Shown: one piece after another, positions 57,563-64,000 of the stretch
How positions within the stretch are numbered: position 1 is the first letter of the stretch
Layout: each line of letters begins with the position of its first letter
Assembly: GCF_004011805.1 (NCBI RefSeq)
Contig: NZ_ML137196.1
Location: 690,154-754,153, forward strand
DNA: 64,000 nucleotides
DNA from: Piscinibacter defluvii
Lineage (GTDB): Bacteria > Pseudomonadota > Gammaproteobacteria > Burkholderiales > Burkholderiaceae_C
Direction of reading: 5' to 3'
Notes under the pieces: model-generated
Database searches by the model: none
Told to the model about the DNA's origin: nothing
What the model saw: only the letters and a program-made list of their open reading frames with translations
Program-made: the position numbers and the translations under genes

Positions 57563-58216
57563 ATGTCCGACCCGCCCTTCGTCAAGCTGCTGCTGACGGC
57601 CCTGGAGGCCGCCGCCACCGTGGCCTTCGCGCTCTCCGGCCTGCTCGAGGCCGCGCGCAAGCGGCTCGATGCGGTGGGTGTGTGCATCGTCGCCGGCCTG
57701 GCCGCCTTCGGCGGCGGCACGCTGCGCGACGTGCTGCTGGACCGGCGGCCGTTCTTCTGGGTCGAGCATGCGCTGTGGCTGTGGGCGCTGCTCGGGCTGT
57801 GCGTGGCCGCGATGGCGCTGCTGCGCGCGCGCCACTTCGCGCCCACCGAGCGGGCCATGCAGTGGCCCGACGCGCTCGGCCTGGGCCTGTTCAGCGCCGG
57901 CGGCACGCAGCTGGCGCTGGAGCAGCAGCTGCCGGCCATCGTCGCGGTGCTGATGGGCGTGGTCACGGCCACGTTCGGGGGCGTGCTGCGCGACATCGTC
58001 TGCAACGAGATCCCCAGCGCCTTCCGCGACCATCGGCCCTACGCCGTGTGCGCGTTCGCTGGCGGCTGGGCGCTGGTGGGTGCCCGCGCGCTCGGCCTGG
58101 ACGAGGGCAGCGCGCTGCTGGCCGCCGCGGCGCTGACCTTCGGCCTGCGCGCGGCGGCGCTCGCGACCGATTTCCGCCTGCCCGCCTGGTCACCCGGCGG
58201 CGAGCGCGGCGGCTGA
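57563..58216 (+). CDS. TRIC-type / UPF0126 (YicG-like) membrane protein
   Basis: 217 aa, seven hydrophobic segments formed by two repeats of the family unit: GLAAFGGGTLRDVLLDRRPF and, in the second half, VTATFGGVLRDIVCNEIPSA, each with the Gly-rich kink. Bacterial members of this family are proposed trimeric potassium or amino-acid channels. It overlaps the convergent MocR gene by 27 bases at the 3' end. Confidence 0.88.
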   Translation: MSDPPFVKLLLTALEAAATVAFALSGLLEAARKRLDAVGVCIVAGLAAFGGGTLRDVLLDRRPFFWVEHALWLWALLGLCVAAMALLRARHFAPTERAMQWPDALGLGLFSAGGTQLALEQQLPAIVAVLMGVVTATFGGVLRDIVCNEIPSAFRDHRPYAVCAFAGGWALVGARALGLDEGSALLAAAALTFGLRAAALATDFRLPAWSPGGERGG

Positions 58217-59653
58217 GTCCGCGAACAGCGGGCCGAGCCGCCGCGCGGCCGCACGCAGCTCGGCCGGCGCGTAGCCGGCATAACCGAACACCCAGCCGCG
58301 CCGGCGCGACTCGATCGCGTAGGCCGACAGCGGCGCCAGGAACACCCCGGCCTCGCGCGCCCGTGCGCCGAGCGGCATGTCGGGCCGGCCGGGCGCGATC
58401 TCGTGCAGCAGGTGCATGCCCTGCGCGCTCGGCGCGAGCCGCAGCGCCCCGCCGCTGGCGCGCGCCAGCGCCTCGATCGTCAGCGCCTGGCGCTCCTGGT
58501 AGGCCTCGCGCATGCGGCGCAGGTGGCGCAGCAGGTGGCCCTCGGCGATGAAGCGCGCCAGCGTCTCCTGCGCATCGCCCGGGCTGTGCCGGTCGGCCAG
58601 CGCCTTGCCCGCCGCGAAGGCCTCGACCAGCGCCTCGGGCAGCACCACGAAGCCCAGTCGAAGCCCCGGGTGCAGCGTCTTCGAGAAGGTGCCGACGTAG
58701 ATCACGCGCTGCGCGTCCGGCAGGCTGCACAGCGCCGGGATGCGGTGCGGCCCGTACTGGAACTCGCCGTCGTAGTCGTCCTCCACGACCCAGGCCGAGC
58801 GCTCGCGCGCCCAGGCCAGCAGTGCGAGCCGGCGCGCCAGGCTCATGTGCACGCCGAGCGGGAACTGGTGCGTCGGCGTGACCACCGCCAGCCGCGCCGC
58901 GGGCCAGCGCGCCGCGCCGGCGTCGATCACCAGGCCCTGCGCATCCACCGGCAGCGGCTGCACCGTCAGAGCGTGGGCCTGCAGGCAGGCGCGGATGCCG
59001 GGGTAGCCGGGGTCCTCGACCAGCACCTCGTCGCCGGGGTCCAGCAGCAGCCGCGCGACCAGGTCGATGGCCTGCTGCGAGCCGGCGCACACCAGCACCT
59101 GCTGCGGCAGGCAGCGGATGCCGCGCGAGACCAGCAGCCACTGCGCGATCGCCGCGCGCAGCGGCGGGTGGCCTGCCGGGTCGAGGTAACGCGCGAGCGC
59201 CGCATGACCACGCGCTCCGGCACGGCGCGCCAGCCGGTCCCACAGCGTGAACGGGAACAGGTCGACGGCCGGGTAGCCGATGCGAAACGGCAGCGGCGGC
59301 GCGCTCGGCGGCTGCCAGCGCAGCGCGGTGTCGGCGATCAGCCGGCCGCGCGAGGACAGCAGCGCGCCAGCGGCCGGCGCGGCCGCGGCGCGGCGGGCCG
59401 CGAGGCCGGCGATCGCCGGCGCCACGTAGCTGCCGTCGCCCACGCGTGCCACCACGTAGCCCTCGGCGCGCAGGCGCTCGAGCGCCCACAGCACCGTGTT
59501 GCGCGCCACGCCCAGCGTCCGTGCATGGTCGCGCGAGGGCGGCAGGCGCGCGCCGGGCGCGAGCACGCCCTGCTCGATGGCGCTGCGCAGGCGCTGGTAG
59601 ACCTGCTGGCGCAGCGTCGGCGCGGGGCTGCGATTGGCTCTTGCGGGGCACAT
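58190..59653 (-). CDS. MocR/PdxR-type regulator (GntR HTH fused to aminotransferase)
   Basis: 487 aa. GntR winged helix (about 20-90: VYQRLRSAIEQGVLAPGARL, PPSRDHARTLGVARNTV) and a fold type I aminotransferase-like domain with GSQQAIDLVARLLL, VVEDDYDGEFQY and the PLP-lysine loop GTFSKTLHPGLRLG. The start chosen is the ATG after GAGGAG. PdxR members control pyridoxal synthesis; others control taurine or GABA use. It is divergent from the OsmC-like and PaiB-like genes, which are likely targets. Confidence 0.88.
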   Translation of the reverse strand: MCPARANRSPAPTLRQQVYQRLRSAIEQGVLAPGARLPPSRDHARTLGVARNTVLWALERLRAEGYVVARVGDGSYVAPAIAGLAARRAAAAPAAGALLSSRGRLIADTALRWQPPSAPPLPFRIGYPAVDLFPFTLWDRLARRAGARGHAALARYLDPAGHPPLRAAIAQWLLVSRGIRCLPQQVLVCAGSQQAIDLVARLLLDPGDEVLVEDPGYPGIRACLQAHALTVQPLPVDAQGLVIDAGAARWPAARLAVVTPTHQFPLGVHMSLARRLALLAWARERSAWVVEDDYDGEFQYGPHRIPALCSLPDAQRVIYVGTFSKTLHPGLRLGFVVLPEALVEAFAAGKALADRHSPGDAQETLARFIAEGHLLRHLRRMREAYQERQALTIEALARASGGALRLAPSAQGMHLLHEIAPGRPDMPLGARAREAGVFLAPLSAYAIESRRRGWVFGYAGYAPAELRAAARRLGPLFADSAAALAAG

Positions 59654-59736
59654 GAATTGGCTCCTCGTTCGGACCGCATCCGGACTATCCTGCGGAGCCA
59701 TTGAACCACGGCAGACCACGGCAGGAAAGGCAGCCC

Positions 59737-60213
59737 ATGGCCGACTACTTCGCGACGATCCACTGGCAGCGCGGCGAGCAGCCCTTCGCCGACCGGCGCT
59801 ACAGCCGCCGCCACCTGATGCACTTCGACGGCGGCGCGGTGGTGCCGGGTTCGTCCTCGCCGCATTCGGTGAAGCTGCCCTACTCGGACCCGGCTGCGGT
59901 CGACCCCGAAGAGGCCTTCGTCGCCGCGCTGTCGAGCTGCCACATGCTGTGGTTCCTCGACCTGGCCTGCCGCGCCGGCTGGGTGGTGGACGACTACCGC
60001 GACGCGGCGGTCGGCACGATGGCCCGCAATGCCGAGGGCCGGCTGGCGATGACCGAGGTCGTGCTGCGCCCGGCGGTGCGCTTCGCCGGCCGCGCGCCCG
60101 ACGCCGCCGAGCACGCGCGCCTGCACCACCAGGCGCACGAGGAATGCTTCATCGCCAGCTCGGTGAAGAGCACGCTGCGCTGCGAGCCGCGCATCCTCTC
60201 CGCAGAGGCCTGA
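59737..60213 (+). CDS. OsmC family protein
   Basis: 158 aa. DYFATIHWQRG, DPEEAFVAALSSCHMLWFLD with the first redox cysteine and HHQAHEECFIASSVKS with the second; these two cysteines reduce organic hydroperoxides in OsmC/Ohr. It is closest to the YhfA/OsmC-like branch. It starts 83 bases from the MocR gene and is followed after one base by the PaiB-like gene, so it forms an operon with it. Confidence 0.9.
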   Translation: MADYFATIHWQRGEQPFADRRYSRRHLMHFDGGAVVPGSSSPHSVKLPYSDPAAVDPEEAFVAALSSCHMLWFLDLACRAGWVVDDYRDAAVGTMARNAEGRLAMTEVVLRPAVRFAGRAPDAAEHARLHHQAHEECFIASSVKSTLRCEPRILSAEA

Positions 60214-60214
60214 C

Positions 60215-60856
60215 ATGTACCTGCCGAAGCACTTCGAGGAGACCCGTGACGAGGTGATGCACGGGCTGATCCGCACCCACCCGCTCGGCCTGCTCGTCAC
60301 CCAGGGCGCGCACGGGCTCGACGCCAACCCGCTGCCCTGGCTGCTGGACACCGGCGCGGGCGACGGCGCGCACGGCACGCTGCGCGGCCACGTGGCGCGC
60401 GCCAACCCCGTCTGGCGCGAGGCCGATGGCCAGGAGGTGCTGGTGCTGTTCCAGGGCGCACAGGCCTACGTGAGCCCGGGCTGGTACCCGAGCAAGGCCG
60501 AACACGGCAAGGTGGTGCCGACCTGGAACTACGCCGTCGTGCAGGCGCGCGGCCGGCTGCGCGCCGTCGACGACGCGGCCTGGCTGCACCGCCTGGTGGG
60601 CCGGCTGACCGACACGCACGAGGCGACGCAGCCGCGTCCCTGGCAGGTGGGCGACGCGCCGGCCGACTTCATCGAGAAGCTGCTCGACGCGATCGTCGGC
60701 CTGGAACTCGAGATCACCGCGCTCAGCGGCAAGTGGAAGGTGAGCCAGAACCGCGGCGCGGCCGACCGCGAAGGCGTCGCGCAGGGCCTGGTGGCACGCG
60801 AGGACGCGCCGGCGCAGGCCATGGCAGCGCTGGTGCGCGCGGCGGACCCGCGCTGA
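60215..60856 (+). CDS. PaiB-like FMN-binding negative regulator
   Basis: 213 aa. MYLPKHFEETRDEVMHGLIR, HPLGLLVTQGAHGLDANPLPW, AYVSPGWYPSKAEHGKVVPTWNY, ALSGKWKVSQNRGAADREGV match the PaiB family throughout. PaiB represses sporulation and protease genes in Bacillus; in proteobacteria members bind FMN and the role is unclear. Usually found beside MocR regulators, as here. Confidence 0.9.
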   Translation: MYLPKHFEETRDEVMHGLIRTHPLGLLVTQGAHGLDANPLPWLLDTGAGDGAHGTLRGHVARANPVWREADGQEVLVLFQGAQAYVSPGWYPSKAEHGKVVPTWNYAVVQARGRLRAVDDAAWLHRLVGRLTDTHEATQPRPWQVGDAPADFIEKLLDAIVGLELEITALSGKWKVSQNRGAADREGVAQGLVAREDAPAQAMAALVRAADPR

Positions 60857-62407
60857 TCAGGCCGCCAGGCGGAACACGCCGACCGCCTGCACCAGGCGCT
60901 CGGCCTGCTGCTTCAGGCTGTCCGCCGCGGCGGCGGATTCCTCCACCAGCGCCGCGTTCTGCTGCGTCACCTGGTCGAGCTGGGTGACGGCGCCGCCGAC
61001 CTGCTCGATGCCCTGCGTCTGCTCGGCGGTGGCCGCGCCGATCTCGGCGATCAGGTCGGCCACGCGCTGCACCTGGCCGACCACGTCGCGGATCGTCGCA
61101 CCGGCATCGTCGACCATCTTCGAGCCGGCCTCGACACGCTCGACGCTGGCGCCGATCAGCGCCTTGATCTCGCGCGCCGCCTCGGCGCTGCGCTGCGCCA
61201 GGCTGCGCACCTCGCCGGCGACCACCGCGAAGCCGCGCCCCTGCTCGCCGGCGCGCGCCGCTTCCACCGCGGCGTTCAGCGCCAGGATGTTGGTCTGGAA
61301 GGCGATGCCGTCGATGGTGCCGATGATGTCGGCGATCTTGCGCGAGCTCTCGCTGATCTCGCCCATGGTCTGCACCACCTGCGACACCGCCTCGCCGCCG
61401 CGGCCGGCGGCTGCGTTGGCCGATTGCGCCAGCTGCGTGGCGGTGCGCGCGGTGTCGGCGTTCTGCTTCACCGTGGAGGTGAGCTGCTCCATCGAGGCGG
61501 CGGTCTGCTGCAGGTTGCTGGCCTGCTCCTCGGTGCGCTGCGACAGGTCGGCGTTGCCGGTGGCGATCTGCGCCGAGCCGGTGGCGATCGACTCGCTGCT
61601 CTGGCGCACCTGGCCGACGATGTTCGTCAGGTTCCCGGTCATGGCCTGCAGCGCGGCCAGCAGCTGGCCGGCCTCGTCGCGGCCGCGCACCTCGATCCGC
61701 ACGCCGAGATCGCCGGCGGCCACGCGCTCGGCCAGGTCCACCGCCTGGCCGATCGGGCGCGTGATCGAGCGCGTGATGGCCCAGGCCAGGCCGATCCCGA
61801 GCAGCACCGCCAGCATGCCCGTCAGGCCGATCAGCCAGTTCGAGCGGGTCAGATCGGCGTCGGCCTCGGCAGTGGCCGCGTCCATCAGCTTCTCCTGCAG
61901 GTCGGAGAAACTCTCCATCGCCTTCATGTAGCCCAGCTGCTGGTCGCGCACGCGCTCCATGAGCTGGGTGCGTGCCTCCTGGGACCGGCCCTCGCGCACG
62001 AACCCGAGGAAACGGTCCAGCTCGGCGCGGTAGGCGTCGCGCCGGACGGTCACTTCGCCGAGCAGTTCCTTGCCGCGCGCGCTGACCACCAGCGGCGTGA
62101 GCTTCTCGTACAGGTCGTTGCCGAGCTTGCGGCTGGCGTCGATCTGGGCCAACTCGGCCTCGCGCTGGGCCCGGTCGTCGAAGAGGACGACATTGCGGGC
62201 GAAGCGGGCCTGCTTGTTGATCTCTTCCTTGATGTCGCCGATCAGCTTGACCTTGACGTAGTAGTCGTCGGTCACGCGGTGGAGCGACTCGTTGATCTCG
62301 CGCAGCGACAGCAGCCCGAGGGCGGCAACGGCCAGGAGCAAGGCGATCATGCCGCCGAAAGCCCATCCCAGACGGGGGCCGATGCGGAGTTGGTTCAGGA
62401 CATTCAT
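60857..62407 (-). CDS. Methyl-accepting chemotaxis protein
   Basis: 516 aa. TM1 about 12-34, a four-helix-bundle periplasmic sensor (about 35-188), TM2 about 189-212, HAMP ([20 protein letters not shown]) and the signalling helical hairpin ([40 protein letters not shown]). Methylation regions lie on both sides. No NWETF-type CheR-tethering pentapeptide at the C-terminus (ends VGVFRLAA). The ligand is unknown. No che genes are nearby. Confidence 0.94.
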   Translation of the reverse strand: MNVLNQLRIGPRLGWAFGGMIALLLAVAALGLLSLREINESLHRVTDDYYVKVKLIGDIKEEINKQARFARNVVLFDDRAQREAELAQIDASRKLGNDLYEKLTPLVVSARGKELLGEVTVRRDAYRAELDRFLGFVREGRSQEARTQLMERVRDQQLGYMKAMESFSDLQEKLMDAATAEADADLTRSNWLIGLTGMLAVLLGIGLAWAITRSITRPIGQAVDLAERVAAGDLGVRIEVRGRDEAGQLLAALQAMTGNLTNIVGQVRQSSESIATGSAQIATGNADLSQRTEEQASNLQQTAASMEQLTSTVKQNADTARTATQLAQSANAAAGRGGEAVSQVVQTMGEISESSRKIADIIGTIDGIAFQTNILALNAAVEAARAGEQGRGFAVVAGEVRSLAQRSAEAAREIKALIGASVERVEAGSKMVDDAGATIRDVVGQVQRVADLIAEIGAATAEQTQGIEQVGGAVTQLDQVTQQNAALVEESAAAADSLKQQAERLVQAVGVFRLAA

Positions 62408-62578
62408 GGGGGTCGTCAGGAGGGGTCGTTGGCAGCGTGACTTTCGTCGCCGCCCCCGCCCGCTTGAGGACCCCCCGTCCGCGGCCGTGACGTATTGCAC
62501 CGCGCCGCATGCACTCCGGCCGCAGCCGTGGCAGCGAAGGCCAGGCGGCCTGACTGCCAGGGACCGCCGGCAGGCGCG

Positions 62579-63079
62579 CTAGAACGGGATGTCGTCGTCC
62601 ATGTTGTCGAAGCCCGTCGCGGGCTTCGCGGCCGCCGGCTTCTGCGGCGCCGGGCGGGCGGCGGCGGCCGGGCGGGCCGCCGGGCGGCTGCCGCCGCCGT
62701 CGCCGTAGTCGTCGGCCTCGCCGCCGCCGCCGGCGCCCATGCCCTCGCGGCCGCCGAGCATCTGCATTTCCGTGGCGATGATCTCGGTCGTGTACTGGTC
62801 CTTGCCTTCCTTGTCCTGCCACTTGCGGGTCTTCAGTCGGCCCTCGACGTAGACCGAGCGGCCCTTCTTCAGGTATTCACCCGCGATCTCGGCCAGTCGG
62901 TCGTAGAACACCACGCGGTGCCACTCGGTCTCTTCCTGGCGCTCGCCGCTGTCCTTGTTCTTCCACTGCCGCGTGGTGGCGATGCTGACGTTGCACACGG
63001 CGTTGCCGTTGGGCGTGTAGCGCACCTCCGGATCGCGGCCCAGGTTGCCGATCAGGTGGACTTTGTTCAGTGAGGCCAT
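62579..63079 (-). CDS. ssb: Single-stranded DNA-binding protein
   Basis: 166 aa. OB fold (about 1-110): [55 protein letters not shown]; a Gly/Pro/Ala-rich linker; and the acidic tip DDDIPF that recruits partner proteins. The 171-base gap to the chemoreceptor has no gene. The SOS-box consensus was not seen before the start. Confidence 0.95.
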   Translation of the reverse strand: MASLNKVHLIGNLGRDPEVRYTPNGNAVCNVSIATTRQWKNKDSGERQEETEWHRVVFYDRLAEIAGEYLKKGRSVYVEGRLKTRKWQDKEGKDQYTTEIIATEMQMLGGREGMGAGGGGEADDYGDGGGSRPAARPAAAARPAPQKPAAAKPATGFDNMDDDIPF

Positions 63080-63230
63080 GCTGCGCTCCGCGGTGAGACT
63101 CGGGTGGGATGGGGCCATTATCGCCGTCCGCCCGGGTGCGCTGCCGGCGCCGATGGGTGACCCTGAACGGTTCCCTCCTCGGTGGGGCCGCGCCGGCACG
63201 CATAGCGGCCACGTGACGAATGTCGCAGGG

Positions 63231-63268
63231 CTTGCGTATGCGCAAGATCCCGGGCGAGAGCCCTCGCC
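63231..63268. promoter_or_regulatory. Two adjacent inverted repeats before the CsgG-like gene
   Basis: CTTGCG-TATG-CGCAAG (63231-63246) and GGCGAG-AGCC-CTCGCC (63253-63268), both perfect 6-base arms with 4-base spacers, 55-90 bases before the lipoprotein start. Either may be an operator or RNA hairpin. The rest of the 243-base gap between ssb and this gene shows nothing else. Confidence 0.35.
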
Positions 63269-63322
63269 TTCGCGGTTAGAGTCTCAGGCAGTCCTGCAGT
63301 ACCGGAACCCCTGGAGATTCGC

Positions 63323-64000
63323 ATGTCATGCAAGTCTGTCGCCGCCGCAGCGGCCTGTCTGATCACCGCCGTCGGCCTCGTCGGCTGCGCCACCGAGTCG
63401 TCGCGCAGCCTGGCCGTCGCCAAGGTGGAAGCGGCGGCCACGCCGTACACCGGTGCTCGCATCCCGATCTCCGTAGGCAAGTTCGACAACCGTTCGAGCT
63501 TCATGCGCGGCGTCTTCACCGATGGCGTAGACCGCCTCGGCTCGCAGGCGAAGACGACGCTGATCGCGCACCTGCAGCAGTCGCAGCGCTTCGGGGTGCT
63601 GGACCGCGAGAACCTGTCCGAGACCAAGCAGGAGGCGCAGTTCCAGGCCCGCACCCAGGCCATCAAGGGGGCCGACTACGTCGTCACCGGGGACATCTCC
63701 GAGTTCGGCCGCAAGGACGTCGGCGACGTGCAGCTGTTCGGGATTCTGGGCCGCGGCAAGACGCAGGTGGCCTACGCCAAGGTGACGCTCAACGTCGTCA
63801 ATGCGCTGACCTCCGAGATCGTGTTCTCGGCCCGTGGCGCGGGCGAGTACGAGCTTTCCAACCGCGAGGTGGCCGGCTTCGGCGGCACCGCCGGCTACGA
63901 CGCCACGCTCAACGGGAAGGTGCTCGACCTGGCGATGCGCGAGGCGGTGAACAACCTCGTCAGCGGGCTCGACGCCGGCCAGTGGGGCCCACGCAAATGA
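63323..64000 (+). CDS. CsgG/HfaB-family outer-membrane lipoprotein
   Basis: 225 aa, ending exactly at the window edge with TGA. Lipoprotein signal with lipobox VGC (Cys22) then ARIPISVGKFDNRSSFMRGV, LIAHLQQSQRFGVLDRENLS, EAQFQARTQAIKGADYVVTG, the CsgG core. CsgG forms a curli export pore; HfaB anchors the holdfast. In many proteobacteria this gene is followed by DUF4810 and GNA1162 lipoproteins, which would lie outside. A GGAG site precedes the ATG. Confidence 0.88.
   Translation: MSCKSVAAAAACLITAVGLVGCATESSRSLAVAKVEAAATPYTGARIPISVGKFDNRSSFMRGVFTDGVDRLGSQAKTTLIAHLQQSQRFGVLDRENLSETKQEAQFQARTQAIKGADYVVTGDISEFGRKDVGDVQLFGILGRGKTQVAYAKVTLNVVNALTSEIVFSARGAGEYELSNREVAGFGGTAGYDATLNGKVLDLAMREAVNNLVSGLDAGQWGPRK

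Noticed and set aside
63080-63322. LexA (SOS) box between ssb and the CsgG-like gene
   Set aside because: No CTGT-N8-ACAG match; the inverted repeats present have a different sequence.

Overview
The window is chromosomal DNA of very high GC, densely packed with genes and often with 4-bp start/stop overlaps. Gene content and order point to a betaproteobacterium of the order Burkholderiales, in the Rubrivivax / Leptothrix / Ideonella / Methylibium neighbourhood. Signs are lptA-lptB-rpoN, PsiF and CreA proteins, a TctC-type receptor, a Burkholderiales porin and DUF3149. The genus is inferred from general resemblance, not from a search. No rRNA, tRNA, CRISPR array, transposase or integrase was seen, and no gene-free stretch exceeds 300 bases.

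Layout. 1-5.6 kb: the 5' end of malate synthase G, a 2-haloacid dehalogenase, a class III CoA-transferase, a LysR regulator, small membrane or periplasmic proteins and a Ser/Thr kinase with a cyclic-nucleotide-binding domain. 5.8-17 kb is housekeeping: argS, a SPOR protein, a DsbA-like protein lacking the first active-site cysteine, lptA, lptB, rpoN, an rRNA methyltransferase, rsmE, a methylthioadenosine nucleosidase and an acyl-CoA ligase.

17.2-31.1 kb is a sugar-acid regulon. A GntR-family repressor heads an operon with an L-idonate-type dehydrogenase, a complete TRAP transporter, an SDR dehydrogenase, a FAH-family hydrolase, an SGNH-like lipoprotein and a UxaA-type dehydratase. A second operon has mannonate dehydratase, fructuronate reductase and 2-keto-3-deoxygluconate kinase. 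Both operons carry a matching 19-bp operator-like site (15 of 19 identical) just before the first gene, so they are probably co-regulated. Together they would import hexuronates or aldonates and break them down by two routes, one phosphorylating and one through a 2,4-diketo acid.

31.1-36.6 kb is a defence island: a type III-like restriction subunit (Res), a beta-class DNA methyltransferase (Mod) and a Fic protein, with lower GC in the specificity region of Mod. 36.8-39.8 kb is the proton-translocating transhydrogenase pntAB, followed by a NUDIX hydrolase. 40.4-48.8 kb is a catabolic operon on the minus strand with a divergent LysR regulator: PrpF-family isomerase, TctC receptor, porin, MaoC/FAS1-like hydratase, CoA-transferase, CitE-like lyase and a fumarase/adenylosuccinate-lyase family enzyme. 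The CoA-transferase/hydratase/lyase trio matches the logic of itaconate breakdown to pyruvate and acetyl-CoA. The PrpF reading frame runs without a stop into TctC.

48.8-64 kb: mnmA, a large RTX repeat protein with a CAP-domain lipoprotein, a cupredoxin overlapping a GGDEF/EAL protein, an OmpA-like protein, a TRIC-type channel, a MocR regulator divergent from OsmC and PaiB-like proteins, a chemoreceptor, ssb and a CsgG/HfaB lipoprotein ending exactly at the window edge.
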